From assembly GCF_037893015.1 (NCBI RefSeq), contig NC_133665.1, positions 19,567,207-19,631,206 of the forward strand: 64,000 nt of DNA, written 5' to 3'. The translations under genes were made by a program, and so were the position numbers. Below, one piece after another: positions 21,491 through 33,551 of the stretch. Origin of the DNA: Macrotis lagotis (taxonomy: Eukaryota > Chordata > Mammalia > Peramelemorphia > Peramelidae). A model generated the notes under the pieces. The model searched no databases. It saw only the letters and a program-made list of their open reading frames with translations, and was not told the DNA's origin. The first letter of the stretch is position 1; each line of letters opens with the position of its first letter.

Positions 21491-22470
21491 AAGAAGTCTC
21501 CTTCAATAAAAGATGAAATGAATGAAAAAGTAATATTCAACATTAGTTCATTTTAAGCAGAGACCTTAAGGTTTATTCTCTCCTCCAACTTTAGGGAGTT
21601 TATTTTTTTACTAATGAGTTCAGCCATAGTGATACCCCCAGTTAGAAGAATTTCTAACATTTGGGTGAAAAATCAGCCTTTTTGGATTCATAACTATCCC
21701 TAAATAACCTCTGGTCTCTATGGTTTACTGGAAACATTTGGGTAATGAAATAGCCGATTATATTATGGTGTCTATAGGAAAAAAAAGGCCTGAGAGGAAA
21801 ATTTGTCCCCCAGATATCTCCCCTCTCTTTCACAGGTCAGTGGCACCTTTGGGTCTCAGACACCACACAACACATTTTAAGTTAAGTTCTTGTAGCAAAA
21901 CTGATGCTTATATGTGGAGACCAAAGAACAGAGCAAAATCCTCCAACCAATTGAAATACTTCTTCCTTTTTACATTATCCAATGACTTTCAAAGACTTTT
22001 TTTTTCACATTTTGACTAATTGAGTCATTGTTCTCTTCTAGCTAAATTATAGGAGTTTAGACAGGTGTTGGGGATACAAATGCAAATAGGAAGATACTAT
22101 ATAAAGGAATGGTAACCAAAGAACACAGCGGTTACTGTGGGAGATGGCAAAAAGCTAGCCCTGGGGAAGCATAATCTGGCCTGGGGAGTCTAGAAGCTCT
22201 CACAAATCAGGATAGCATAGTTCTAGGCATAAATTCCAAATCTAAGTGGATTAGCTCCTCCATGTTCTGGTCTCCCAAGGTCCATTTGAAAGAGAGTAGA
22301 ACATAGGGCAGATGACAGAATGAAGTCCTCCTAGAAAGCCAAGTTGGTTTTGCTTTTTTCTTCCCATCCCTTAACCCTGTGTCTTTAAATAATAGCTACT
22401 AAATAAATTATTGCTGAATTAATGAATTAAAAAAGCTTTCACTATTTCCTCTTTTAGGGAATTAAACTAC
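21491..22470. other. Intergenic, nothing recognised
   Basis: No exon, repeat family or convincing ORF that I can name. Confidence 0.4.
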
Positions 22471-22474
22471 ACAT

Positions 22475-22745
22475 CCTCTGAGCAGAAGGGACTTCAGAGA
22501 TCATCACATCTAATCCATATTCAAACAAGAATCCCCTCTACAAATAACCAGACAAATGGTTATCCAGACTTTGCCTGAAGACCTCCGCTACCTCCTGAGG
22601 TAGCCCATTCCACTTCAGAGCAACTTTAATTGGTTTTCTCCTTACAAAGATCTCAAATCAATATCTCTGGAAGTTCTTCCAGCGATGCTTGCTTTTACTC
22701 TTTGTAGTCAGCTCATAGCAAGTAGCAGCCCTTAAGATACTAGAA
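22475..22745 (-). repeat. CR1/L3-type LINE 3' region (antisense)
   Basis: AGAAGGGACTTCAGAGATCATC, GGTTATCCAGACTTTGCCTGA, AGACCTCCGCTACCTCCTGAG, GTAGCCCATTCCACTTCAGAG are antisense blocks of the amniote CR1/L3 LINE 3' end. Confidence 0.65.
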
Positions 22746-22949
22746 GATAGTAGTCATGCTTGTGAATGGCATTTTGATTAGACAAATCTTGAAAATTTTG
22801 TTGCCATCTTTCTTTTTCTCAGGCAACAGTAAACTTTGATGTCTTTTGAAAGTGGTTACTTCTGTACTGCACCCTTAAAGTGCCACCTAGTGGTCACATT
22901 TGAGAAAATTCATTTTCATTATTTTAAGCCAGTAGATTTCAGGTTTCTA

Positions 22950-23095
22950 ATATCAATCAAAGAGCATTTATTTAGCACCTACTATGTGCCTGGCACTGAG
23001 CCCTACCATAGTGGAGATACAAATAAAAGAAATAAAACAATATCATACTCTTTGCTCCCTAACTGAAGGAGCCTCACTAGGACAGGTTCTATTCC
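22950..23095 (+). repeat. L2 LINE 3' end fragment
   Basis: GAGCATTTATTTAGCACCTAC, TATGTGCCTGGCACTGAGCCC, GGAGATACAAATAAAAG: L2 terminal block. Confidence 0.7.
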
Positions 23096-23099
23096 AAAG

Positions 23100-24125
23100 T
23101 TGTAATTCTGAAAACAAAATAAATATTTACATTGGGCTAAAGTATGTTGAAGAATTGTTATCCAAGAATTTTTTTACAAATTTAGTTTTTTAAAAATAAA
23201 TGTTATTTTAAAATGCTAACCTGTACACTGTGCTATTAGTAATATCTATTACTGTGGTTTAAATAGTAAAATTTAATTGAGACTTTTTTTAAGATCAGAA
23301 GTTTATAACTTAGGGAAGGAGCTCCTACAATATCTATGCAGGTCAATGGTATTTCTGTTTTATTTGATACACTTATATATTAATAGCTTTACCTTTTTTT
23401 TCTTTAAAAATTACCAATATATTGTAGCTGGAAAAGATATAGGATTTGAAATTATGGTAATTTTGGACAATAAACAGTTCTGTATAACTAAAAAATTTTC
23501 ACTTCTTTTGATAAGTAAGATTCATGATTATTTGCCACCAAAAATCATTAGTTGCCTTAGGTTATTTCAATTCTATTGGATTTCCTAAGAAACCATTTTT
23601 TTTGGGGGGAGTGCCTTAATCCTTTTCTGTTGTACAGTTTTGATGATCCTATACTACACAACTTACATCAGTAATTAAGAATTTAAGATGAGAATTTAGG
23701 AAAAGCTAAGACATTGATTTTATACTTGTACTATATAGTTGGGGCAAGATCAAACAAGTACATGTTCTTCACAGATAATTATGAATCATATGAACTGTGC
23801 GAGTCTAGAAGAAAGGAACTCATTCCCTAGTGATCTTGTGTGTTTATCCCCCTGGGTGTGTGTGTGTGTGTGTGTGTGTGTAAAGACAAGGCACTTTATG
23901 TCAGAGAGGCTATAAATCAGAGCTCATAATAGAGGTGAACTCATTAATAATTCTAATTATCTTCCCTTGTTGAGGCACCTACCAAGAATAACCTAGTCTG
24001 GAGCACTGTATACTTCCTAAGAAGAGGTACAGGTCACTGGAGAGCAAGAGGTATTTTGACTGTTTATAGGCTTGGGTGCTAGTCATTTGTACTTTCTTGT
24101 GGGTGTAATAAAGCCCAATTTGAGT
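23100..24125. other. Intergenic; (TG)n at 23,855-23,880
   Basis: Mostly unassigned AT-rich DNA. The TG run is preceded by CATTCCCTAGTGATC.TGT, a block that recurs before the second TG run at 24,776. Confidence 0.5.
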
Positions 24126-24129
24126 GCTG

Positions 24130-24340
24130 GGAGCTGAGGCCTCAGATACTTATTAGCAATGTGATCCTAGGCAAATTACTTAGTTTCTACCTGCCTCAGT
24201 TTTTCTCATATAAAATGGGCCTAATAATATCATTTATATCTCAGAGTTGTAAAGATAAAATGAGATAATATTTGTAAATGCTTTGTAAGCCTCAAAACAC
24301 TATATAAATGTTAGCTTTTATTATTCTTTTCATTCATTTA
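24130..24340 (+). repeat. MIR/MAR1-like SINE
   Basis: GAGGCCTCAGATACTTATTAGC, AATGTGATCCTAGGCAAATTAC, CCTGCCTCAGTTTTTCTCAT, AATGGGCCTAATAATA, GAGATAATATTTGTAAATGC in order. Confidence 0.7.
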
Positions 24341-24743
24341 TTCTCTAGGGAACAAGACATAAACCAAATTCTAATATCCCCTAGGGAAATCCTAATGAGT
24401 CAAATTCTGATGTTTTCAGTGAAAACTCTTGGGTGGTTACATGAACCAAAATGATCCAGTTTAGTACAACACCCCTAAGTTACTTAGTCCATATGAAACC
24501 TTAGCTTCAATTCTGGAGATTATTAATAAAGGGAATAGAATTTTTCTCTTCCTTTTTTATTCTAGTTGATTAACAAGTAATAAACTATCCCAATTCAAGG
24601 AAACAAATTTGATTTAATAGATATTATTAAGACTTGGAGGGCTGAGCTATGAAATATTGCTTTAGAACAGCATTTCTTTTTCAAAAGAAATCAAATGAGG
24701 GAAGTATCATGGAAAATATTTAAGTAACAATGGAGGCAGAAAG

Positions 24744-24773
24744 AAACCCATTCCCTAGTGATCCTGTATGTTT

Positions 24774-24812
<39 letters not shown>

Positions 24813-24850
24813 TGTCTGTGTCTGTGTCTTTGTCTGTACTTGTGTGTGCA
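24744..24850 (+). repeat. (TG)n microsatellite with duplicated flank
   Basis: TG run from about 24,776 grading into TGTCTG units. The preceding block CATTCCCTAGTGATCCTGT repeats the flank seen at 23,821. Confidence 0.8.
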
Positions 24851-25049
24851 TGTGATCATCAGATTATGTGATAAACAAAATGAATAAAAAAAGGAAGTAG
24901 GTGAGTTCAGTAAGCATATCACAAGCATGACATAGAAACAAATCCTAACAGTAATGGGAGAATTCAATTATTCAGACATCAGCTGGAACTTTAACTCTAC
25001 CAAAAACTTAACAATTTCTTGATTTGCCTTAATGTTACCTATCTATAAT

Positions 25050-25740
25050 GTGACTTTCTTTACAATTTTGCAGTGGTCACTTTTGAACTTTTTTTGAAGT
25101 TTCTGTTAGTTCAGGCGTTTCTTGTCTCTGCTGACTTTACTCTGCATCAACTCATGTAGATCAGTCCATGCTTCTCTGTAATCATTACATTTGTCATTTT
25201 CAAAAGCACAGTAATATTCTGTTACATTCATATAATACAGATTACATTCATATAAACACAGTTTAACCATTCTCTAGTTGACGAGTATCTATTTTGTTTC
25301 TAATTCTTTGTTATCACAAAAAAAAAAGAGCTATTACAAATATGTTGGTATATATGGGGACTTCTTATCCTAAAGTCTCTTTACAACATAAGCTTAGTAA
25401 CGAAATCTCTCAAGCAAAGGATACTATACATTTTAGTTATCTTATTGGTATAATTCCAAATTGCTTTCCTTAATGGTTGTACTGATTCATAGTTTACCAA
25501 TAATGCACTAGAGCCCTTCTAACTGTATTATTACTATTTTGTGTCTTCTTTGCCAATTTGCAGGATATAAGATGGAATCTCAGAGTTGTTTTAATTTGGT
25601 TTTCTTGTTAGTAATTTGAAGTATTTTTCCTATGGTTGTTAATAGTTTGCTATTATTCTTTTGATAATTGTTTGTTCTTATTCTTTGACCACTTCTTTAT
25701 TGGGAAATGGTTTTTGGTTATATATGCATATATAATATAT
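25050..25740 (-). repeat. Old L1-type LINE 3' region (antisense)
   Basis: TGCATCAACTCATGTAGATCAG, GCACAGTAATATTCTGTTAC, AGCTATTACAAATATGTTGG, GACCACTTCTTTATTGGG read as antisense L1 ORF2/3' blocks, heavily diverged. Confidence 0.55.
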
Positions 25741-25989
25741 ATAGACACATATGTCTATATATACATGCATATCTATTAATTATTTCTTTCTTGGATGTCA
25801 AACCCTTATCAAAGAAATCTCCTCATCAAGTGACAAAGTTACGATTCAAAAAAATATTGACAGATTAGAACATTGGGTCAAATCAAGTAAAGTACAAGTT
25901 TTTTAAAAAGAAAATCATTCTTACTCTTGTGTTTTAAAAAAATCAATTTTAAAAGTACAAGATGAAAAAACCATAGTAATGTAATAATT

Positions 25990-26370
25990 TGTCTTTAAAA
26001 GGTCTCACGACTTTATTAGATTGTGAATGCAGTATAAATCAATACTATGATATAGGAGTCAGAAAAGCTAATGGGATCTCTGGCTGCTTTAAGGACATAG
26101 CCTTGAGACCAGAGGAGGTGATTGTCCTAGTAAATTCTGGCCTAGTAGGACAAATTCTGGATTCAATTATGGGCATTTCATTTTAGGACAATAAAAGGAT
26201 AAAGAAAATCTAAAAGAGGACAATCGAAATGGTGAAAGACCTTGACTTCATGTCATTTGAGGAGGTATTGAAGGAGTTAGGGATGTTTAGCTTGGCAAAA
26301 AGAATATTTAGAGTGAATGGCTTAGTTATTTTAAAGTATGTGGTGGAATGTCACCTGGAAGAAGAATACT
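25990..26370 (+). repeat. CR1/L3-type LINE, ORF2 C-terminal part
   Basis: AAAAGCTAATGGGATCTCTGG, GGAGGTGATTGTCCTAGTA, AATGGTGAAAGACCTTGAC, TGAGGAGGTATTGAAGGAG, GGGATGTTTAGCTTGGCAAA. The translated pieces KANGISGC and KELGMFSLAKR resemble the KANGILGC and KELG.FSLEKR motifs of CR1/L3 ORF2. Confidence 0.7.
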
Positions 26371-26880
26371 CTTCTTTTTGTTGTAGGTGCAAGTACAAAC
26401 ATTTTTTATTAATTTAACACATTAATCTAAATCTAAATATTTGCAGTTTAGAGAGAGAAATACTCAAATTGGCATAATTCTCCTCTCCCTCATGCCTTTG
26501 GACAACATTCCCCACCCCTAGAGGATTTGAAGTAACATTTATGTAATCTTGACTAAAGAAAACATTTAAATATGTTACAATAAAAGTTGAACATTCCTGA
26601 ACACATCATTTTATCTATAAAAGCTAGTGAAGTTCTCCTTTGGTATTTGCCCTGGAAGACTGAAAGGTCCTTTTCTTGTTTATCAATAGCTTAAGCTTGA
26701 ATGGAAAGCTACTCATGGCACCAATCACTTTGGGGAGGTAGGGAAACACCGGTCTTAACTAGACAGTAGATACTTTTGTTTTAAGTTTATCCCCTTCCCC
26801 CAATTCATATTCCTTGCACCTTAGTCATTGCCATTTTCCTAAAGGGAAAGGCCTGGAAAGTGGTTTTTAACCAGAAGAAA
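26371..26880. other. Intergenic, nothing recognised
   Basis: Unassigned sequence between a CR1/L3 copy and a SINE. Confidence 0.4.
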
Positions 26881-26892
26881 ATATTAATTCTT

Positions 26893-27037
26893 GTTAGGTG
26901 GTGAGTGAATAGAGCACTGGCCCTGGAGTCAGGAAGACCTAAATTCAAATCTGACCTCAGAGGCACTTAATTGCCCAGTTATGTGACCTTAGGCAAGTCA
27001 CTTAACCCCATTGCCTTAAATAAATAAAAGGAAAAAA
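26893..27037 (+). repeat. Marsupial SINE with 17 bp TSD
   Basis: TSD AGAAAATATTAATTCTT at 26,876-26,892 and 27,038-27,054. The SINE head is shortened (begins GTTAGGTGGTGAG). Confidence 0.95.
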
Positions 27038-27054
27038 AGAAAATATTAATTCTT

Positions 27055-27855
27055 AATATTATAAGTTGAAAAGATGATAAAAGTTTTTTAATATGCTTCT
27101 ACACCTCTTAGTGACTCACAAAAAACAAACACAAAAACAAAAACCTCTATAAGTATAGAAGGTACAAAGTATTGGTTGATCTGCCTTGGTAGAGAGTTTC
27201 CTCACTGAGATTCAATAAATTCATAGGACTGGTCTTAGGACTTGGAGTCAATCCCCAACTCTACCTACCCCCAAAAATGTTGAAAAGAGGTAAATTTAAG
27301 TCTGAAATCAGGAAAAATATTCTAAAATTTAAAACTATTCAAAATAATTGTCATGGGTGTAGAAGTCCTAATCAAAACGTATTACTATGAAGTGGAATGC
27401 TACAAAGACATTCATAGAATTAGGGGTGTGTTAGTAAATATTTAACAATTGTTGGGAGGAAGGAAGGAAGAAGAGAAAAGAGAAAGGAAGAGGAATGTAT
27501 GCATCTCACATTTTAAAGTTTCATTTGCATTATTTACATTTTCTCTATTACTTTCTAGACAATCAACAAAACAATAAATCAAGTACTGATTTGTGGCCTT
27601 TGCTATTTCTGAGGTAAATGCTTACACTGAAAATTTAACCAGTAGGAGTCCTTCCGAGCTCAAGCACACCACTACATATAGTCTTAGCAGGGCCTTAATA
27701 TAAGCCAAAGGATTCAAGTTTTACCCAAACTTAAGATATTGGGTTACTTTGGGAATTAGAGATACAAGATATGATGCCTTGTACTCTAAACTTGATCTGG
27801 GGCTAAGTCTAAAAATCTTACCCTGGAGCAGCATCTGGATTGGGAAGTATTATCA
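27055..27855. other. Intergenic, nothing recognised
   Basis: Includes a purine-rich GGAAGGAAGAAG stretch near 27,455-27,495. No element that I can name. Confidence 0.4.
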
Positions 27856-27859
27856 GGAT

Positions 27860-28115
27860 ATAGAGTATTAATTAAATGCTATTAGGGATAGGAATTCTTC
27901 TGCTCCTTGGTGGAAGGGAGGAAGTAGCCCCAGAAAGAGTGCTAAATCTAATATAAGGTTTTCCTAGGTTAGGAAATTCCGGTATAGTGAAGGACCTTTT
28001 AGTCTCAGAGAGTTGATTAGAGGAATGAGAGACCAGAATGTGTCAGAGATAGGACTTTAAGCTTGGTCTTGCTGGCTCTCTGCCCTCTAGACCATGCTGC
28101 TGATGTGGTTTCAAT
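27860..28115 (+). repeat. Old tRNA-type SINE remnant
   Basis: CTTTTAGTCTCAGAGAGTTG, ATGTGTCAGAGATAGGACTT, GCTCTCTGCCCTCTAGACCATG match the 3' half of an old marsupial MIR-type SINE. Confidence 0.4.
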
Positions 28116-28339
28116 AAGGATCAAGTTAATACTAGATCACAAAGGGGGTGGGGATAACATGGTTTAGAGCTTCAGAAGAATCCTACTGAGGGAGAAAACC
28201 TTGGAAAACAGAGATCTTCTCAAGAGAAAAAAGATGACTGAGAGTAGAGAAAAGGGTAAGAATCCAGAGAGCAGAGGAGCATATGGAACCAAAAGAAAAT
28301 AGAACTATCTAACAGTCAGAGTAGACACTAGTGGCTGCT

Positions 28340-28690
28340 AAAAACTCTGGGGACCAAGGACAGTCATGGGAGTACCATATATGAAACTTTGTCAAGCCCT
28401 GAGAACTCAGAAGAACAGAAACCAGAGGGGGAATCCTCAAATGGAACCACCAATATTCTTCATTTTGAGATCATATGGACTTGGGGGATTCTTCAACAAT
28501 TATCTGTGGGCTTTTCTTTGTTCCCTTTTCTATGTTATTTGTGTAATAAAGCTGCTGCCTTTGACATAAAGGCTTTTGTGGGAGTTGCTGGGCTGTTTAG
28601 TCCATGCATTTCCTCACAATACTGGATGATTCCACCCTGGATCTTTGTGCTTTTGGGGGTTACAAAGGTTATCTTCTATGTACTTTTTAT
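28340..28690 (+). mobile_element. Possible LTR remnant (fossil)
   Basis: AATAAAGCTGCTGCCTTTGAC near 28,545 resembles an LTR polyadenylation region. No internal domains are seen. It looks old and broken, and the family is unknown. Confidence 0.3.
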
Positions 28691-28699
28691 GTATATGTT

Positions 28700-28812
28700 G
28701 TTCCCCCCTATAGAATAAACATTCTGTGAGGATAGGGACTGTTTATTTTTCCTTTGCTTTCCTTTCACTTAGCATATAGTAAGTGAAGTACAATATCAAT
28801 GTTTGTGAAATT
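28700..28812 (-). repeat. L2 LINE 3' tip
   Basis: GAATAAACATTCTGTGAGGA, TAGGGACTGTTTATTTTTCC, CACTTAGCATATAGTAAGTG: antisense L2 terminus. Confidence 0.6.
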
Positions 28813-28814
28813 CC

Positions 28815-29372
28815 TGTATGGAAAGGGGTCCTGACATCCTCAGGGCCCAGAATTCCTTGAGGAATTCTTTAGAAATACAAATTTGGCCAGGTGCCTTTGG
28901 GTCTGAAAATAATCAAGTACTCAAGTACTTGACCTGGGGATCCAGGATATATCATAAAATTGTTTGAAGAATCACAAAGCACCCTCATCAAGCTAATTAT
29001 CTTGCTGTATCTGTTAAATTCTAGGACTGCCTCCCCCTTCCCCAGATGTGACTGGAAAAATAAGATAGTAAATTCCTCCAACCTGTGGGAAGCTCATGAA
29101 TATGTGACTCCCCCCCCATCTCAGGAAATATGTTCAAATAAAGACCCTTTCTGTCTATATGGAACCTCATATTTACATATGATAAGATGATCTTTGCTTC
29201 TGTAATCCTGCGTGCTCTCAGTATACTCCCCCACCAAAAAACACTATCAAAACTCTATCCCCTATACACTCAGGTACTGTCTGATTTAGTTATTCCATCC
29301 CCAGGCAGTCCCTGGGGAATAAAGATCTCCACTCTTATCAAACTCTGTTCTCCCATCTTGCTCTTTGGGTTC
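28815..29372 (+). mobile_element. Probable solo LTR (fossil endogenous retrovirus)
   Basis: About 560 bp starting TGTATGGAAAGGGG and ending GGGTTCAACA, with two AATAAAGA signals (near 29,138 and 29,318) followed by CTCTTATCAAACTCTG wording typical of class I ERV R-U5 regions. It sits beside L2 tails. No coding region; old. The boundaries are estimates and no TSD was confirmed. Confidence 0.5.
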
Positions 29373-29559
29373 AACATAAGATGCTTGTTGATTGATTCCC
29401 TTTGGATGTATATCCTCATTATAGGGATGCATGTCCTCATTAGTTTTGCCTTTTGAATTCTTCTCTTCTTTTCAAAACCCAGGTAAATGTGAAGCCTTTT
29501 CCTAAACCTGCCACCCCCAGCTGAAAAAGATCTGCAACTCCACCAGCTGAAAGTGATCT

Positions 29560-29900
29560 CTCCCTCTCAAATTTTCTTATAACACTTTGTCTAGATCTTT
29601 CTTTTACCTTCATCACAATCTATCTTGTTTCATCCTAACTTGTAAATTTTTTTTAGTTTTTTTTTTTTGCAAGGCAATGGGGTTAAGTGGCTTGCCCAAG
29701 GCCACACAGCTAGGTAATTATTAAGTGTCTGAGGCCAGACTTGAAATCAGGTACTCCTGACTCCAAGGCCAGTGCTCTATCCACTGTGCCACCTAGCCAC
29801 CCCACTGGTAAATATTGTCTTTATTAGATTTCAATCTGCTTGAGAGTAAATCTTTCACCTTTGTACTCTCATTGCCTAGCATAATGTCTTCTGCTGACAA
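29560..29900 (-). repeat. L2 LINE 3' end interrupted by a SINE
   Basis: ACACTTTGTCTAGATCTTTC before, and GATTTCAATCTGCTTGAGAG, TACTCTCATTGCCTAGCATA after the SINE, are consecutive antisense L2 blocks. Confidence 0.6.
29650..29803 (-). repeat. Marsupial SINE
   Basis: Antisense copy from TTTTTTTGCAAGGCAATGG to GTGCCACCTAGCCACCCC. Flanks T(T)GTAAAT and GGTAAAT suggest a short TSD. Confidence 0.92.
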
Positions 29901-29904
29901 AATT

Positions 29905-30340
29905 AAATTTTTGTCAAATCTAATTATAATTCTGTTTGAAAAGGCAATTATAATAGTGCCAATCAAGTCACCCAACCCAAATGAATAAATTGTAAGATAC
30001 CAAATAAATAATTTTAATCATAGGCCTAAGGGTGAAGTCTTTGAAAGTTATTTGATAATGATGTCAGACAGAAATTTTATTCCAATTGGATGGGAGACTG
30101 CATTATGTCCTATGAATCCTATATAAAAACATAAATTCAGCTAGAATCTGAGGATTTCAAAAATTGGAGTGTGACGTTCTAACTAAAATCCCTTGAAATG
30201 GAAGCACTTGGGTGGGAAAGAGAAACACTCTACCTTTAGTCAGAGGAGGAAACTTGGAAACTCTGAAGGATCTAGACTAGAGTATTTGGGACTGTAGATC
30301 TTCCTAGCAGCACCCTAGCATTATCTCACTTAGGTGGCTT
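29905..30340. other. Intergenic, nothing recognised
   Basis: Ends in the sequence TTAAGACTGGCTGACTAC, which served as target for two LINE-machinery insertions. Confidence 0.5.
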
Positions 30341-31071
30341 AAGACTGGCTGACTACGGGGGTGGAGCCAAGATGACAAGAGAAGATCATGTCTTAGATGC
30401 TCTCTCATAAAACTTCTAAACTAAGGATTCTAAATTTGTGAGAGACAGAACCCACAGAGGGACCCAGTGAGGCAGTTCTCCTACTCAAGGTAACCTGGAA
30501 AAGAGCAGGAAGGCTCTGCTCCCCGGGGTGGGAGGGGCAGCTTGTCAGAGGGGTGGCTCACCACAGCGAAAGAACTTCAGCCTCCAGGAGGCAGTCCCAG
30601 GGCGCTGGGAGGCTGGCTCACAGCAGCAGGGGAGTTTCCTGATCTACGCCCCAGAGAGCACCAGGCACAAATTGGGGGAACAGTGGGGACCTTTGCCAGA
30701 GCGAGCATATGAAGCACACAGCAAGCAGCATGGCCAAGGCAGTCCAAATCCAAGAAACAGAAGCAGGTGGAGCCGTAAACAGGAGCCCCCAGGGCATGAG
30801 CCCATTGAACCTAGGGAGGGGAGTGAAGAGAGAGACTGCTGAGCTCTGCCCCTGGAACAGGATTCTGGGGTTCTGACCACATTCAGATCTCGATTGCAGT
30901 CTAGGCACCCCCCATAGAACAGCAGGCCCCCCCACCTCAGTCCCATGGCAAAGGGGGTGCTTATGGTCATTCACAGACCAGGAGGGAGGACAGAGACTCA
31001 CACACAGAGACTCTTGTAGGAGTGTCCCAAAAGCTCAGGAAGCACCCCCAAAACAGGCTAAGGCTGGGAAA

Positions 31072-32158
31072 ATGAGCAAACAGAGAAACAAGAGGAACAC
31101 CATGGAGAAATATTTTGCCTGTGAGCCCAAGAAGGATCAAAACACTCAATCTGATGATGAGGAAGCACAAGTTCCTGCATCTAAAGACTCCAAGAAAAAC
31201 AGAAATTGGGCTCAGGCTATGACAGAGCTCAAAAAAGACTTTGAAAATCAAATGAGGGAGATAGAAGAAAAACTGGGGAAAGAAATGAAAGAGATGCAGG
31301 AAAAACATGAAAATGAAGTCAGCAGCTTAGTCAAGGAAATCCAAAAAAATGCTGAAGAAAATAACATGCTAAAAACCAGCTTAGGTCAAATGGATAAAAC
31401 AGTTCAAAAGGTTATTGAGGAGAAGAATGCTTTAAAAAGCAGAATTGGCCAGATGGAAAAAGAGATAAGAAAGTTCTCTGAGGAAAACATATCCTTCAGA
31501 CAAAGAATAGAACTCAGAGAGATTGATGAATTTATGAGAAATCAGGACTTAATACTTCAAAAACCAAAAGAATGAAAAATTAAAAGAAAATGTGAAACAT
31601 CTCATTGAAAAAACAACTGATATGGAAACCAGATTTAGGAAAGATAATTTAAAAATTATTGGAATACCTGAAAGTCATGATCAGGAAAAGAGCCCTGACA
31701 TCATTTTCAAAGAATTGCTACAGGAAAATTGCCCTGATATCCTAGAAGCAGAGGGCAAAATAGAAATGGAGAGAATCAACAGAATCCTGCCAAGAAAGAG
31801 ATCCCAAAACCCAACCCCCATGAATATTAAAGCCAAGTTCCAGAATTCCCATGTCAAAGAGAAAATATTACAAGCAGCCAGAAGGACACAATTCAAATAC
31901 TGTGGAGCTGCAGTCAGGATCTCACAGGACTTAGCAGCAACTACATTAAAAGCTCATAGGGCTTGGAATATAATATACCGGAAGGGAGAAGAGCTTAGAA
32001 TGCAAACAAGAATCAACTACCCAGCAAGGCTGAATGTCCTCTTCCAGGGAAAAAGATGGACTTTCAATGAACCAGGGGAATTTCAAATGTTCCTGTTGCA
32101 ATGGCCAGAGCTGAACAGAAGGTTTGATCTTCAAATACAGGACTCAGGTGAAGCATAG
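31072..32158 (+). CDS. HAL1-like ORF1 (L1 ORF1p-type), one frame change
   Basis: ORF1p is the RNA-binding, trimeric coiled-coil protein of L1-type elements. The first part (31,072-31,575, 167 aa) is a Lys/Glu-rich coiled coil (FENQMREIEEKLGKEMKEMQ, heptads through residue 160). The second (to 32,158) carries the RRM and C-terminal domain: RFRKDNLKIIGIPES, IIFKELLQENCPDI, ERINRILPRKRSQ, ARLNVLFQGKRWTF. The two are offset by one base near 31,555-31,575, so this copy is disabled but only slightly decayed. The combined length is about 360 residues, as for L1 ORF1p. Confidence 0.88.
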
Positions 32159-32337
32159 AGATTGGAGGAGAAGGGGAAAATATGAGGGACTTAATGATGA
32201 TGAACTGCATATATTCCTGTATAGAAAAATGACACTGATAATACTCATATGAACCTTCTCAATTAACAGAGCAAGTAGAAGGAGCTTTTATAGATGAATC
32301 ACAGGAGAAAGCTGAATTTGAAGTTAAAATATGATGT

Positions 32338-32354
32338 AAAAATGGAGTCAATAG
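32338..32354 (+). repeat. TSD, left copy, of the DAW1 retrocopy
   Basis: AAAAATGGAGTCAATAG. The right copy is at 33,552-33,568. The undisturbed single copy of this site is present in antisense in the paralogous element near 63,796-63,812. Confidence 0.93.
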
Positions 32355-33551
32355 ACTAAGGAAAGATCATAGCTTTTGGCAATAGAAAGCAATAGTAACA
32401 TCAATATATTTAAAAATGAATTTGCTAAGAATAGATTTTGTACTCTAAACTTCAATCCCCACCTCACCTTTAAGGTGTGCCTATCATTTAACCCTCAAAG
32501 TACATTGGTTGCTATTGGAAGTATGGATACTACAGCCAAACTGTGGGATATTCAGAATGGAGAGGAAGTTGTCACATTAAGTGGACATTCAGCTGAAATC
32601 ATCTCATTGTCATTTAATACCACAGGAAACAGAATTATCACTGGTTCCTTTGATCATACAGTTTCTGTATGGGATGTTAAGACTGGAAGGAAGATATATA
32701 CTTTAATAGGTCATCGGGCAGAGATCAGTAGTGCTTTGTTCAACTGGGATTGTTCTCTAATTTTAACAGGATCTATGGATAAAACATGTATGTTCTGGGA
32801 TGTTTTGAATGGGAAATGCACTGCAACCTTAACAGGTCATGATGGTGAAATATTAGATATTTGTTTTGATTATACAGGACAACTTATTGCAACTGCTTCA
32901 GCTGATGGGACAGCACGAGTTTTTTGTGCCACTACAAGAAAATGTATTACCAAGTTAGAAGGTCAGGAAGGTGAAATTTCAAAGATTTCCTTCAATCCTC
33001 AAGGAAATCGTCTTCTGACAGGCAGCTCTGATAAAACAGCTAGAATATGGGACTCTCACACAGGACAGTGCCTCCAGATTCTAGAAGGCCACACAGATGA
33101 AATTTTCTAGTGCTTTCAACTATAAAGGCAATATAATCATTACAGGTAGCAAGGATAATACCTGTAGAATATGGTGCTGAATGATGAGATCTGGGTTTAA
33201 GAACATAAGCCTCTCAAAAATGCAAGCAAGATTTTCTGATACATCTTTTAATTTTTCTTTTCAGTATTTCTCCAAAGAACGCTATTTACATGTAGTGTTC
33301 TTAGCTTGACAGATATGACTAAAAAGTTTGAATAAGTAGGTTTAGAAGTTGTGTGCATATTATTGGATGGGAAAAAATAGACTAATGGGATATTTTAACA
33401 AGGTCACTACTTTCTTTTCTTTTTTTTAAAAAAAGTTATGATTAGCATCATGTTACTGCTCATGAAAACTGGCTAATTTAGCCAAATCTCTTCAAGATTC
33501 TGTTTTCAAGCACCTTTGTAACACTATGTTAAATAAAATTTTTAAAGAAAA
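32355..33551 (+). pseudogene. DAW1: DAW1 (WDR69) processed retrocopy, 5'-truncated
   Basis: DAW1 is a WD40 propeller protein that loads dynein arms into motile cilia. The open frame 32,376-33,110 reads [60 protein letters not shown] and four more WD repeats, matching human DAW1 from about residue 170 on. A two-base loss at about 33,107 (IFSC..FNYKG) ends the frame; the last repeat ([16 protein letters not shown], stop at 33,180) continues in another frame. There are no introns. A 3' UTR of about 350 bp with AATAAA at 33,532-33,537 and a short A tail follows, and a 17 bp TSD flanks the copy. Signature blades lack some residues (FCAT for FSAA). The first 100 bp do not match DAW1 that I recall and may be a different 5' exon or filler. 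It is almost certainly non-functional. Confidence 0.92.

Noticed and set aside
24755-24967. His/Thr-rich 70-codon frame
   Set aside because: Product of the TG microsatellite read in antisense.
32376-33110. DAW1 retrocopy as a functional WD40 gene
   Set aside because: It lacks the N-terminal 170 or so residues, has a frame break before the last WD repeat, sits inside a LINE-type element, and has no promoter of its own.
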